Shown here: one piece after another, positions 10,519 through 19,640 of the stretch
Layout: each line of letters opens with the position of its first letter
How positions within the stretch are numbered: the stretch's first letter is position 1
Assembly (NCBI RefSeq): GCF_001952935.1
Contig: NZ_CP018319.1
Coordinates: forward strand, 2,097,501 to 2,161,500
Length of the DNA: 64,000 nt
Reading direction: 5' to 3'
Source of the DNA: Pseudomonas frederiksbergensis
GTDB taxonomy: Bacteria > Pseudomonadota > Gammaproteobacteria > Pseudomonadales > Pseudomonadaceae
The notes under the pieces: model-generated
The model's input: the letters and a program-made list of their open reading frames with translations, nothing else
The model's database searches: none
What the model was told of the DNA's origin: nothing
Made by a program: the position numbers and the translations under genes

Positions 10519-11064
10519 ATGAATGTAGTCACCACCGACCTGCCTGGCGTTCTGATCATCGAACCCAAGGTATTTGGTGACGAACGCGGTTTCTTCTATG
10601 AAAGCTTCAATGCCAGGGCTTTCAAAGAGGCGACTGGCCTGGAGACGAATTTCGTTCAGGACAACCATTCCCGCTCGCAAAAAGGCGTATTGCGCGGTCT
10701 GCATTACCAACTGGAAAACACCCAGGGCAAACTTGTTCGCGTCACAACGGGCGAAGTCCTCGACGTGGCGGTGGACATTCGCCGCAGTTCGCCACATTTC
10801 GGCAAATGGGTGGCCGTGCGTCTGTCTGCCACGAACCATCGTCAAATGTGGGTCCCGGAAGGCTTCGCCCATGGTTTTGTGGTGCTGAGCGAGTTCGCCG
10901 AATTCCTCTACAAAACCACCGACTATTACACCCCGTCCGCCGAACGCTGCATTCGCTGGGACGATCCGGACCTGGCCATTGATTGGCAATTGGACGAAGC
11001 ACCGAAACTGTCCCATAAAGATCAGGCCGCCGCATTCTTCAAGGACGCTGACGTCTTTTCCTGA
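10519..11064 (+). CDS. rfbC: dTDP-4-dehydrorhamnose 3,5-epimerase
   Basis: Cupin-fold RmlC epimerase of 181 residues that makes dTDP-4-keto-L-rhamnose for cell-surface polysaccharides. Visible signatures: GVLIIEPKVFGDERGFFYESFN, FVQDNHSRSQKGVLRGLHYQ, VAVDIRRSSPHFGKW and MWVPEGFAHGFVVLSE, including the catalytic His region of LRGLHYQ. I chose ATG 10519 with a TGGAGA ribosome site; an in-frame upstream extension to 10429 lacks family similarity. The other rml genes (A, B, D) are not adjacent, so this copy is an orphan within the window. Confidence 0.95.
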   Translation: MNVVTTDLPGVLIIEPKVFGDERGFFYESFNARAFKEATGLETNFVQDNHSRSQKGVLRGLHYQLENTQGKLVRVTTGEVLDVAVDIRRSSPHFGKWVAVRLSATNHRQMWVPEGFAHGFVVLSEFAEFLYKTTDYYTPSAERCIRWDDPDLAIDWQLDEAPKLSHKDQAAAFFKDADVFS

Positions 11065-11163
11065 AACGCCGTCTGAATCTTCGCCGCGCAGCGTGCCCGA
11101 CCCACGGCGCGCAGACTGCGCCCGCAAGCCTAGGCATAATGCGCCTGTACCCACAGGCGCTCG

Positions 11164-12978
11164 ATGCTCATGACTCCGACCCTCCCCCGCAGACCCCGTT
11201 GGCGCAGCCTGGCCCTGCTCGCGCTGTGCCTGGCGCCATTGCTGTGGCCGCTGGAGCATCTGGCCGAGCGTTACTACCGCAGCGAACTGGCCGGGCAGAA
11301 CCGTCAGACCCTCGACCTTTACGTCGCCAACCTGCTGGGCACCCTGCACCGCTATGAAGTGTTGCCGCAGATCCTCGGCGATCTGCCGGCCCTGCGAGCG
11401 GTCCTCGGTGCGCCCGACGATGGCGTCACCCAAGGCAACGCCAATCGCTTGCTGAAAAACATCAGCGCCCAGACCGGCGCCGAAGTCATGTACCTGATGG
11501 ACACCACGGGCAAGACCCTGGCCGCGTCCAACTGGGACAAACACGACAGTTTCGTGGGGCGCAATTTTTCCTTTCGGCCGTACTTCAGCGAAGCCATGGC
11601 CGGGCGGCTCGGGCGTTTTTTCGGTTTGGGCACAACCTCGGCCAAACGCGGCTATTTCTTCGCCGCCGCCGTGCGTAGTGGCGAAAAAATCATCGGCGTG
11701 CTGGTGGTCAAGGTCGACCTGGACCACACCGAAAGCCTCTGGGGCAAAACCCCGGAACAACTGCTGGTGACCGACCATAACGGCGTGGTCATTCTCACGT
11801 CGCGGCCCGAGTGGCGATTCCGCTCAACCCGCCCGTTGGGCGAAGAAGAACGCAAGGCGATTACGGCGATTCAACCTTATCCGACCCGTGATCCCAAACC
11901 ATTGCGGCTCAACCCCAACGCCTGGCTGACGCAAACCCAGCCCATAGCAGAAACCGGTTGGAACGTCAGCATCCTCGCCCCACGCACCTTGATCGATCGC
12001 CCGGTACGCACGGTCGTCGCCATCGGTGGCGCGGCGTTGCTGGTGTTGATGTTGCTGCTGGGGCTGATGATGCAGCGCCGTCGTCATTATCTTGATCGAA
12101 TCGCTTTCGAAGCCAAGGCCCGTCGCGAGCTGGAAGGCCGGGTAGCCGAGCGGACCAGCGACCTCGAAGGCCTCAACCGTCGACTGAAACAGGAAGTGCT
12201 GGAACGCGAACACGCCCAGCAAGAACTGGTTCGCGCTCAGGATGATCTGGTGCAGGCCGGCAAACTGTCGGCCCTTGGCACCATGTCGGCGAGCATCAGC
12301 CACGAATTGAATCAACCGCTGGCGGCGATCCGCAGCTACGCAGAAAACGCCGAGGTGCTGCTCGATCATCAGCGCACCGACGAAGCGCGGGGCAACCTCA
12401 AGCTGATCAGCGACCTGACCGGGCGCATGGCGTCGATCATCGCCCACTTGCGCGCCTTCGCCCGGCGCGATCGCCACGCCCCGGAAAGCGTCGCCCTGCA
12501 ACCGGCGCTGGACGATGCGCTGGCGCTGCTGGCCAAGCGTCGACGCAGCATGGAAGTCGAGCTGATCCGCGACTTGCCGGCCGCCACCCTGTGGGTCGAG
12601 GCCGGGGAAACCCGTCTGCGTCAGGTGCTCGGCAATCTGCTGGCCAACGCCTTGGACGCCCTGACGGAAAAAGGCCCGCCGCGTAAGCTCTGGTTGAGTG
12701 CCCAATCCACTGCCGACGGCGTCAACCTGTACATTCGCGACAATGGCCCCGGGTTCTGCCTGGAGGCACTTGGCCGCGCCAGCGAGCCCTTCTACACCAC
12801 CAAGACCCGCACTCAGGGGCTCGGGCTAGGGCTGGCAATTTGCGAAACCCTGATGCGCGCCTTCGGCGGTGAACTGTCGTTCGCCAACCACAAGGAAGGC
12901 GGCGCCCTGATTACCCTGAAGCTGCGTGCAGGCGCGCCGGGTGTGAACCTGCAACCGTCCGAGGACCGAAGTGCATGA
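11164..12978 (+). CDS. dctB: C4-dicarboxylate sensor histidine kinase DctB
   Basis: Membrane sensor kinase of 604 residues for C4-dicarboxylates. Two membrane segments (about residues 15-32 and 280-305) flank a periplasmic double-PAS sensor (VMYLMDTTGKTLAASNW, FSFRPYFSEAMAG, GVLVVKVDLD). A coiled coil (RRELEGRVAERTSDLEGLNRR) leads to the H-box ISHELNQPLAAIRSYAEN, followed by N, G1 and G2 boxes (NLLANALDAL, IRDNGPGF, GLGLGLAIC). The stop overlaps the dctD start by 4 bp. Together they normally activate sigma-54-dependent dctA or dctPQM, neither of which is present here. Confidence 0.93.
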   Translation: MLMTPTLPRRPRWRSLALLALCLAPLLWPLEHLAERYYRSELAGQNRQTLDLYVANLLGTLHRYEVLPQILGDLPALRAVLGAPDDGVTQGNANRLLKNISAQTGAEVMYLMDTTGKTLAASNWDKHDSFVGRNFSFRPYFSEAMAGRLGRFFGLGTTSAKRGYFFAAAVRSGEKIIGVLVVKVDLDHTESLWGKTPEQLLVTDHNGVVILTSRPEWRFRSTRPLGEEERKAITAIQPYPTRDPKPLRLNPNAWLTQTQPIAETGWNVSILAPRTLIDRPVRTVVAIGGAALLVLMLLLGLMMQRRRHYLDRIAFEAKARRELEGRVAERTSDLEGLNRRLKQEVLEREHAQQELVRAQDDLVQAGKLSALGTMSASISHELNQPLAAIRSYAENAEVLLDHQRTDEARGNLKLISDLTGRMASIIAHLRAFARRDRHAPESVALQPALDDALALLAKRRRSMEVELIRDLPAATLWVEAGETRLRQVLGNLLANALDALTEKGPPRKLWLSAQSTADGVNLYIRDNGPGFCLEALGRASEPFYTTKTRTQGLGLGLAICETLMRAFGGELSFANHKEGGALITLKLRAGAPGVNLQPSEDRSA

Positions 12979-14366
12979 CCATCGACAACCGCATCCAGGT
13001 CGTGCTGATCGACGACGATCCGCACCTGCGCCAAGCCCTGAGCCAGACCCTGGACCTCGCCGGTCTGAAAATCCTGCCGCTCGCTGAAGCCAAGGGCCTG
13101 GCCGCGCAACTGGAACGCGACTGGCCCGGCGTGGTGGTCAGTGACATCCGCATGCCGGGCATGGACGGTCTTGAACTGCTGACTGAACTGCATGCCCAGG
13201 ACCCGGAACTGCCAGTGCTGTTGATCACCGGTCACGGCGATGTGCCGCTGGCGGTGCAGGCCATGCGCGCCGGGGCTTATGACTTTCTGGAAAAACCCTT
13301 TGCCAGCGACGCCCTGCTCGACAGCGTGCGCCGCGCCCTGGACCTGCGCCGGCTGGTGCTGGACAACCGCAGCCTGCGTCTGGCCCTGAGCGATCGCAAT
13401 GCGCTGAGCGCCCGACTGGTCGGGCAATCGGCGCCGATGCTGCGCCTGCGCGAGCAGATTGGTGCATTGGCGGCGACCAAGGCCGATGTGCTGATCCTTG
13501 GCGAAACCGGCGCCGGCAAAGAAGTTGTCGCCCGCGCCTTGCACGATCTGTCGAGCCGTCGCAACGGTCCGTTCGTGGCGATCAATGCCGGCGCCCTGGC
13601 CGAGTCGGTGGTAGAAAGCGAGCTGTTCGGTCATGAGCCAGGCGCCTTTACCGGCGCGCAAAAGCGCCGCATCGGCAAGTTCGAGTTTGCCAATGGCGGC
13701 ACGTTATTCCTCGATGAAATCGAAAGCATGAGCCTGGATGTGCAGGTGAAATTGCTGCGTTTGCTGCAAGAGCGGGTCGTCGAGCGCTTGGGCGGTAATC
13801 AGCTGATCCCGCTGGACATCCGCATCATCGCGGCGACCAAGGAAGACCTGCGTCAATCCGCCGATCAGGGCCGCTTCCGTGCCGACTTGTATTACCGCCT
13901 GAACGTTGCGCCGCTGCGTATTCCGCCGCTGCGCGAGCGCGGCGAAGATGCGCTGATGCTGTTCCAGTATTTCGCCGATGAAGCGAGCGCTCGCCACGGT
14001 CTGCCGCCCCACGAATTGCAACCGGGACAACGCGCCCTGCTGCTGCGCCACACCTGGCCGGGCAACGTGCGGGAATTGCAGAACGCGGCCGAACGCTTTG
14101 CCCTGGGCCTGGAACTGGCCCTGGACAATAGCGCCGCCGATGGCGCTGCTGGCATGACGGTCGAAGTGGTCAGCGGTGGTCTCAGCGAACAAGTGGAAAA
14201 CTTCGAGAAGAGCTTGATCGCCGCCGAACTGGCGCGCTCTCACAGCTCGGTGCGCAGCCTCGCCGAAGCCCTCGGCATCCCACGCAAGACCTTGCACGAC
14301 AAACTGCGCAAGCACGGGCTGAACTTCGCCGACGGTGGCAGCAGCCACACCGACGAACCCGATTGA
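12975..14366 (+). CDS. dctD: Sigma-54-dependent response regulator DctD
   Basis: NtrC-family activator of 463 residues. The receiver domain (residues 1-125) has the acidic pair DDD at 14-16, phospho-acceptor Asp in VVVSDIRMPGMDG, and Lys in FLEKPF. The AAA+ domain (about 145-375) carries Walker A GETGAGKE, the GAFTGAQ sigma-54 contact loop, Walker B GGTLFLDEIES, and the arginine-finger region. A Fis-type helix-turn-helix closes the protein (RSLAEALGIPRKTLHDKLRKHG). It is cotranscribed with dctB through an ATGA overlap. It activates dicarboxylate uptake genes with RpoN. Confidence 0.95.
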   Translation: MTIDNRIQVVLIDDDPHLRQALSQTLDLAGLKILPLAEAKGLAAQLERDWPGVVVSDIRMPGMDGLELLTELHAQDPELPVLLITGHGDVPLAVQAMRAGAYDFLEKPFASDALLDSVRRALDLRRLVLDNRSLRLALSDRNALSARLVGQSAPMLRLREQIGALAATKADVLILGETGAGKEVVARALHDLSSRRNGPFVAINAGALAESVVESELFGHEPGAFTGAQKRRIGKFEFANGGTLFLDEIESMSLDVQVKLLRLLQERVVERLGGNQLIPLDIRIIAATKEDLRQSADQGRFRADLYYRLNVAPLRIPPLRERGEDALMLFQYFADEASARHGLPPHELQPGQRALLLRHTWPGNVRELQNAAERFALGLELALDNSAADGAAGMTVEVVSGGLSEQVENFEKSLIAAELARSHSSVRSLAEALGIPRKTLHDKLRKHGLNFADGGSSHTDEPD

Positions 14367-14406
14367 GCTACCGTCAAATCATCATCTTCAGACAAGAGAA
14401 CCGTGC

Positions 14407-14862
14407 ATGAGCCGCGACAGCCGTCATCTGGAATCCGTCCTCCATCGCGACATTCCCCTGACGCGGGATATGGGCCTCAAAGTGCTCGATTGGCACGACC
14501 AGCAACTGCGCCTGCACTTGCCGCTGGAGGCTAACGTCAATCACAAAAGCACCATGTTCGGCGGCAGCCTGTATTGCGGTGCAGTGCTGGCCGGTTGGGG
14601 TTGGCTGCATTTGCGTTTGCATGAAGAGGGGGTTGAAGGCGGGCACATCGTGATTCAGGAAGGACAGATCAGCTATCCGCTGCCGGTGACCATGGACGCG
14701 ACAGCGATTTGCCATGCGCCGAGTGCGGCGGTGTGGAAGAAGTTTTTGGCGATGTATCGGCGGTATGGACGGGCGCGGTTGACGCTGCATTCGCGGATCG
14801 TCAATGCCGACAGTGATGACGATGCGGTGAAGTTTACGGGGCAGTACGTGTTGCACCGCTAA
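14407..14862 (+). CDS. YiiD-C-type thioesterase-like protein
   Basis: Hotdog-fold protein of 151 residues related to the C-terminal thioesterase domain of YiiD. Key blocks are the HLPLEANVNHKSTMFGGSLYCGAVLAGWGWL helix region (given here in part: NHKSTMFGGSL) and the terminal strand VKFTGQYVLHR. It probably acts on an acyl thioester; the substrate is unknown. I start at ATG 14407; the upstream in-frame stretch overlaps the dctD end. It follows dctD by 40 bp and may be read through from dctBD. Confidence 0.7.
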   Translation: MSRDSRHLESVLHRDIPLTRDMGLKVLDWHDQQLRLHLPLEANVNHKSTMFGGSLYCGAVLAGWGWLHLRLHEEGVEGGHIVIQEGQISYPLPVTMDATAICHAPSAAVWKKFLAMYRRYGRARLTLHSRIVNADSDDDAVKFTGQYVLHR

Positions 14863-14869
14863 AGCAAAA

Positions 14870-14971
14870 GATCGTTCCCACGCTCCGCGTGGGAATGCCT
14901 CTAGGGACGCTCCGCGTCCAGTGACGCGGAGCGTCACGGGCTGCATTCCCACGCGGAGCGTGGGAACGATC
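14870..14971. repeat. Palindromic repeat family B, full element
   Basis: Outer arms GATCGTTCCCACGCTCCGCG and its inverse enclose an inner inverted pair (GGGACGCTCCGCGTCC / GACGCGGAGCGTC). Each arm is itself a mini hairpin (CCCACGC-tcc-GCGTGGG). The element ends one base before the cysQ stop codon. Confidence 0.95.
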
Positions 14972-15799
14972 TTAACGGCGGGCGAGTTCCAGCAGTTTTT
15001 CGCGCCACGCAGCCTTGGCCGGCAGCGCCAGGAAAAACTCATTCAACAACGATTCCCGCGCCGGATAACTGAACGGCGCACCGCTCAAATCCAGCACCTC
15101 ACCGCCAGCGCCTTCCAGCACGCCTTGCGCCGCCGCCGTGTCCCACTGCGAAGTCGGCGCCAACCGCGGATAACAATCCGCCGCCCCTTCCGCCAACAAA
15201 CAGAACTTCAACGAGCTGCCGATGTTAGCCAATTGCAGCTCACCCAAACTGTCGCTCAACCCGGCCAGCAGGCGCTCCTGCTCAGGACTTGAATGCCGTC
15301 GACTGGCGACCACGGTAAACGCTTCACCCTCAGCAGGCACCTCGCGAACCTGAATCGGCGAAGGCGCCGCGTCTTTATCGCCACGCCACGCGCCCAGACC
15401 CGTCCCACCGACGTAGAAGCGCCCGTTGGTCGGCATCGACACCACGCCGAACACCACTCGCCCCTGCTCGATCAGCGCGATGTTGACGGTAAATTCTTCG
15501 CTGCCGGAGATGAACTCCTTGGTCCCGTCCAGCGGGTCCACCAGCCACCAACGCTGCCACCCGGCGCGCACGCTCTGGGGAATGTTGGCGTCTTCTTCGG
15601 ACAGCACCGGGATGCTCGGGTCCAGCGCCGTCAGCCCGGCCAGGATCACATGATGAGCGGCCATGTCGGCGGCCGTGACCGGGGAATCGTCAGCCTTGGC
15701 GGTTACAGCCGTACCGATGCGCCAGAACGGTAGTATCGCTTCGCCAGCCTTCAGCGCCAGTTCAACAACAGGCGCCATCAACGGATGAGGGAAAATCAT
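14972..15799 (-). CDS. cysQ: 3'(2'),5'-bisphosphate nucleotidase CysQ
   Basis: Magnesium-dependent phosphatase of the inositol-monophosphatase superfamily, 275 residues. It degrades PAP (adenosine 3',5'-bisphosphate) left over from sulfate assimilation. Metal-binding motifs are visible: PVLSEEDAN (about residue 65), WWLVDPLDGTKEFI (about 84-97) and the later WDTAAAQGVLEGAGG. The start overlaps the end of nudE by 4 bp, so the two are translationally coupled. The pairing with a nucleotide hydrolase is common in pseudomonads. Confidence 0.94.
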   Translation of the reverse strand: MIFPHPLMAPVVELALKAGEAILPFWRIGTAVTAKADDSPVTAADMAAHHVILAGLTALDPSIPVLSEEDANIPQSVRAGWQRWWLVDPLDGTKEFISGSEEFTVNIALIEQGRVVFGVVSMPTNGRFYVGGTGLGAWRGDKDAAPSPIQVREVPAEGEAFTVVASRRHSSPEQERLLAGLSDSLGELQLANIGSSLKFCLLAEGAADCYPRLAPTSQWDTAAAQGVLEGAGGEVLDLSGAPFSYPARESLLNEFFLALPAKAAWREKLLELARR

Positions 15800-16362
15800 G
15801 GCTGGAATGCTCCACGCTGAGTCAGTAGATCACGGGCCAGATACAGCGCTGCCAATGCACGGCCCTCAGTGAATCGCGGGTTCTGGGCCAGGGCCGACAA
15901 CTCACGCAGGTTGATTTTGTCCACGCCCATCGGCTCGGGCTCATCGCCTTCCAGGCTTTCTTCGTACAGATCAGTGGCCAACACCACCTGGATCTTCTGG
16001 CTCATGTAACCGGGCGACAGCGACAACTCAGTCAAATGCTCCAGTTGCCGCGCGCCGTACCCGGCCTCTTCCTTGAGCTCCCGCTCGGCCGCCGCCAGCA
16101 CGTCCTCGCCCGGCTCGATCAAGCCTTTGGGCAAGGACAGCTCGTATTCATCGGTGCCGCCGCAATACTCTTCAACCAGCACGGCGTGGTCCGCATCCAG
16201 CATCGCCACGATCATCACCGCGCCATAACCGGCGCCCTTGCCGACCAGTCGCTCATACGTGCGCTCTACGCCATTGGAAAAGCGCAACTTCAGCTCTTCG
16301 ACGCAAAACAAACGGCTGGTGGCGACGATCTCGCGGGCGAGGATGGTGGGTTTCTGGCGCAT
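15796..16362 (-). CDS. nudE: ADP compounds hydrolase NudE
   Basis: Nudix hydrolase of 188 residues. The Nudix box matches exactly: GLIEPGEDVLAAAERELKEE followed by AGY, near residues 91-113. NudE enzymes cleave ADP-ribose, NADH and Ap3A, and some degrade PAP-related compounds. First gene of the nudE-cysQ operon, divergent from the HAD nucleotidase gene at 16453 across about 90 bp. Confidence 0.9.
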   Translation of the reverse strand: MRQKPTILAREIVATSRLFCVEELKLRFSNGVERTYERLVGKGAGYGAVMIVAMLDADHAVLVEEYCGGTDEYELSLPKGLIEPGEDVLAAAERELKEEAGYGARQLEHLTELSLSPGYMSQKIQVVLATDLYEESLEGDEPEPMGVDKINLRELSALAQNPRFTEGRALAALYLARDLLTQRGAFQP

Positions 16363-16452
16363 GAGCGGCTCCTTGGCGATAGCGCGTTACTATACCCGGC
16401 CTATCCTGATTGTTTACGTCGGATATCTTTTTTACCGCTGGAGAAGTTTTTT

Positions 16453-17115
16453 ATGTCCCTGCTGCCCTGGCGCGACATCGACACCGTTCTGCTGGATATG
16501 GACGGCACGCTGCTGGACCTGCACTACGACAACCATTTCTGGATGGAACACCTGCCCCAGCGTTACGCCGAATTGCACGGGGTGAGCCGGGCCATGGCCG
16601 AGATGGAATTGCAGCCGTTGTTCGAACGCAACGCCGGCCAGTTGCAGTGGTATTGCCTGGATTTCTGGAGCGCCGAGCTCAAGTTGCCGGTGCGCGAACT
16701 GAAACTGGAAACCGCGCACCTGATTGCCTTGCGACCGGATGCGGACACCTTTCTGGCCGCGATCAAACAGGCGGGCAAGCGCGTGGTGCTGATCACCAAT
16801 GCTCACCGCGATTCGCTGTCATTGAAACTGGAAAGAATTGAACTGGCGCCGTATTTCGAGCGGTTGATCAGCTCGCACGATTACGGTTTTGCCAAGGAGA
16901 ACCCGCAATTCTGGGATGCCTTGCAGGCGGACATCGGCTTTGATCCGGCGCGCAGCCTGTTTATCGACGACACCTTGCCGATCCTGCGCAGTGCGCGGAA
17001 TTTTGGGGTGGCGCATCTGTTGGCCGTGAGTGAGCCGGACAGCCGCAAAGGGCCGAAGGACACGGCCGAGTTTGCGGCGGTGGGGGATTATCGGGAGTTG
17101 ATTGCAGGGCTTTGA
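16453..17115 (+). CDS. yrfG: GMP/IMP nucleotidase, HAD family (YrfG)
   Basis: HAD-superfamily nucleotidase of 220 residues. Motif I is DTVLLDMDGTLLDLHYDNHFW, motif II VVLITNAHR, motif III K in GFAKENPQFW, motif IV SLFIDDTLPIL. The YrfG subgroup removes phosphate from GMP and IMP. ATG 16453 follows a GGAGAAG ribosome site; longer upstream frames overlap nudE antisense and are ignored. Confidence 0.9.
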   Translation: MSLLPWRDIDTVLLDMDGTLLDLHYDNHFWMEHLPQRYAELHGVSRAMAEMELQPLFERNAGQLQWYCLDFWSAELKLPVRELKLETAHLIALRPDADTFLAAIKQAGKRVVLITNAHRDSLSLKLERIELAPYFERLISSHDYGFAKENPQFWDALQADIGFDPARSLFIDDTLPILRSARNFGVAHLLAVSEPDSRKGPKDTAEFAAVGDYRELIAGL

Positions 17116-17130
17116 GACCGAGGTGCCTGC

Positions 17131-17220
17131 TTCGCGAGCAAGCCCGCTCCCACAGGATCTATGTCGTTCGCATCCATCGTGGACGACACAGACCCTGTGG
17201 GAGCGGGCTTGCTCGCGAAG
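17131..17220. repeat. REPIN (family A), opposite arm order
   Basis: Here the two REP cores are in tail-first orientation (CGAGCAAGCCCGCTCCCACA first, TGTGGGAGCGGGCTTGCTCG second) around a 37-nt spacer, right after the yrfG stop. Confidence 0.93.
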
Positions 17221-17241
17221 GCCATCACACGGCCTCGAGGC

Positions 17242-17682
17242 TTACTCAGGAATACGCAACGACTGCCCCGGATAGATCTTGTCCGGGTGAGACAGCATCG
17301 GCTTGTTGGCCTCGAAGATTTTGTTGTACTTGTTGGCATCGCCGTACTCAGCCTTGGCAATCGCGCTGAGGGTGTCGCCCTTTTTCACAGTGACGAACCG
17401 CGCCGCCTGAGCAACCGGGCCCTTTACGGTGATCTGGTCATCCACACTAGCGACACCGGCAATATTGCCCACCGCCAGCAGGATTTTTTCCTTCTCTTCC
17501 TGACTGGCGACTTCGCCGGTCAAGGTGACTTTGTCGCCATCCACCGTCGCCTGCACATTCGGGTTACCCAGGCCGACTTTGCTGATGTGTTCCTTCAATT
17601 GCTCGCTGGCATTGGCGTTGCCTGGCGTCAGCAGATCGATAAGTTTTTCGCCTGCTTCTTTCACAAAGCTAAAAATACTCAT
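17242..17682 (-). CDS. kbp: BON-LysM protein, Kbp/YgaU-like
   Basis: Protein of 146 residues with a BON domain (about 25-88: [29 protein letters not shown]) and a C-terminal LysM domain (about 95-146: [32 protein letters not shown]). The layout matches E. coli YgaU/Kbp, a cytoplasmic potassium-binding protein; no signal peptide is present here either. Start ATG 17682 has AAGGAG at good spacing, so the in-frame extension to 17718 is rejected. It is often induced by osmotic stress or stationary phase in relatives; no such signal is visible here. Confidence 0.88.
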   Translation of the reverse strand: MSIFSFVKEAGEKLIDLLTPGNANASEQLKEHISKVGLGNPNVQATVDGDKVTLTGEVASQEEKEKILLAVGNIAGVASVDDQITVKGPVAQAARFVTVKKGDTLSAIAKAEYGDANKYNKIFEANKPMLSHPDKIYPGQSLRIPE

Positions 17683-17818
17683 GGTGCGCTCTCCTTGGGT
17701 TTTGGGTTCCAGACGCAAAAGCCTAGCCCAAGGCCGTCACTTGCGGTTCCCACCCGACCAATGACGCCGCTTCCCAGCAAGCGCTAGAATCCAAGCCTTC
17801 CCGCGCCCTGGAGCGAAG

Positions 17819-18706
17819 ATGGACATCAAACAACTTAAATTCCTCATCGCCCTCGACGAAACCCGGCATTTCGGCCAGGCCGCTGCGCGTTGTCACATCA
17901 CCCAGCCGACCCTGTCCATGCGCCTGCGCAGCCTCGAAGAAGAACTCGAGTTGCCGCTGGTCAATCGCGGACAGCGCTTCGAAGGTTTTACCGCACCGGG
18001 TGAACGGGTGCTGGCGTGGGCCCGCACCGTGTTGGCGGCCTACGACGGCTTGCAGGCCGAGGCAGCGGCCTGTCGCGGCAATCTGGTCGGTACGTTGCGT
18101 CTGGGCGTGGTGCCGCTGTCGAGCTTCGATCCGCTGCCGCTGATGCAACGCTTGCACGCCGAACACCCGAACCTGCGCTTCGAGCTCTCGGCCCTGAGTT
18201 CCGAGCAGATCCTCGAACAACTGGCAAACAATCGCCTGGATCTGGGCGTTTCGTACCTGGAGCGACTGGACGGCGAACGCTTCGATTCCCTGGCATTCAG
18301 CGAAACCCGCATGGGCCTGCTCTACGATCAGCGCTTCTTCAGTTTCGGCGAGGCGCCGCTGAGCTGGGAATCGCTGATCGAACTGCCGCTGGGTATGCTT
18401 TCCAGCGGCATGCATTTTCGCCAGTCCATCGACCACAACTTCCACAGTCGCGGCCTCACCCCGCAACTGTTGCTGCAGACCGATGCCGTCCACCAATTGT
18501 TACAAGCGGTGCACGGTGGATTCTGCTGCGCCGTGATGCCAATGGACGGCGGCCTGGAAAAACTCACCGATCATTTGCGTCTGCACCCTATCGAAAATGC
18601 GCAAACCCTCGCCCGGCTGGGGCTGATCATGCGTCGCAGCGCCCCGCGGTCGGCGCTCGCGGAAGCCTGTTTCGCGATACTTCAGCAATCGCTGCCTAGC
18701 TCTTGA
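17819..18706 (+). CDS. LysR-family transcriptional regulator
   Basis: LysR regulator of 295 residues. The winged helix-turn-helix spans residues 1-60 (MDIKQLKFLIALDETRHFG, CHITQPTLSMRLRSLEEEL), followed by a substrate-binding domain from about residue 90 (GTLRLGVVPLSSFDPLPLM). It lies 94 bp upstream of fdhD in the same direction, so control of the fdhD/FdhF-like pair is a reasonable inference, though LysR genes usually control a divergent neighbour. The effector is unknown. Confidence 0.88.
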   Translation: MDIKQLKFLIALDETRHFGQAAARCHITQPTLSMRLRSLEEELELPLVNRGQRFEGFTAPGERVLAWARTVLAAYDGLQAEAAACRGNLVGTLRLGVVPLSSFDPLPLMQRLHAEHPNLRFELSALSSEQILEQLANNRLDLGVSYLERLDGERFDSLAFSETRMGLLYDQRFFSFGEAPLSWESLIELPLGMLSSGMHFRQSIDHNFHSRGLTPQLLLQTDAVHQLLQAVHGGFCCAVMPMDGGLEKLTDHLRLHPIENAQTLARLGLIMRRSAPRSALAEACFAILQQSLPSS

Positions 18707-18800
18707 TCGACGTCATCTATCGGTAGATCAGTATTAGCGATTAGACGCGACAAGTTGACGCGCCTAGGCTTAAGGCAGCCTAACCCTTCGGTGATACCTC

Positions 18801-19640
18801 ATGAACGCCAAGCGCCCTGCCTGCGCGGCGCCAGCCCTCGAAACGCCAGCGCCCGCCGCAAGCCAGACCTACAGTTACTGCGACCTTCAAGACACGGAAT
18901 CGGCCAGCACCGCGCTGGCTGAAGAAGTCGCGTTGGCGATCGCTTATAACGGCATCAGTCAGGCGGTCATGCTGGTGACGCCGACGGACCTTGAAGACTT
19001 CATCGTCGGCTTCAGCCTCGGCAGCGGCATCATCGAAGACGCCTGCGACATCTATGACCTGCAACTCAGCGGCTCGGGTTCAGCGCAATACGCGCAAGTG
19101 ACCATCGCCAACCGCGCCTTCTGGAACCTCAAGCAACAGCGTCGGCAAATGGCTGGCACCAGCGGTTGCGGGCTCTGCGGCGTGGAAGCGGTGGAGCAGG
19201 CATTGCCTGATCTCAAGGTGTTGCCCGGCGCACCCTTGCCGCCCGCCGAATGGCTCGATGGCTTGCGTCAGCGCATCGGAGCATTCCAGCCTCTTGGCCA
19301 GTACTCCGGCGCGGTGCACGCCGCCGTGTTCATGGACAGTCAGGGCCAATTGCTGTTGGGTCGCGAAGACATCGGCCGACACAATGCCCTCGACAAACTG
19401 ATTGGCGGACTGATCCGTCAGAAGATCCCGACCACCGGCGGGCTGGTGATTGTCACCAGTCGTTGCAGCCTCGAATTGATCCAAAAAGTGTTGCGCGCAG
19501 GTATCCAGACCCTGGTCAGCCTGTCGTCGCCCACGGGCCTTGCCGTGCAATGGGCCCGTCGCCACAACCTCAATCTCATCCACCTGCCGCAGAAAAATGC
19601 GCCGCGGGTCTACAGCCCCGCGACGGAGAACCCAGCGTGA
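18801..19640 (+). CDS. fdhD: Formate dehydrogenase accessory sulfurtransferase FdhD
   Basis: 279-residue FdhD, which passes sulfur from IscS to the molybdenum cofactor of formate dehydrogenases. The reactive loop with two cysteines is in TSGCGLCGVEAVEQA (about residues 119-133). Other blocks are AIAYNGISQAVMLVTPTDLED, GREDIGRHNALDKLIG and TSRCSLELIQKVLRAGI. The stop overlaps the GTG start of the molybdoenzyme by 4 bp, showing tight coupling to its presumed client. Confidence 0.94.
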   Translation: MNAKRPACAAPALETPAPAASQTYSYCDLQDTESASTALAEEVALAIAYNGISQAVMLVTPTDLEDFIVGFSLGSGIIEDACDIYDLQLSGSGSAQYAQVTIANRAFWNLKQQRRQMAGTSGCGLCGVEAVEQALPDLKVLPGAPLPPAEWLDGLRQRIGAFQPLGQYSGAVHAAVFMDSQGQLLLGREDIGRHNALDKLIGGLIRQKIPTTGGLVIVTSRCSLELIQKVLRAGIQTLVSLSSPTGLAVQWARRHNLNLIHLPQKNAPRVYSPATENPA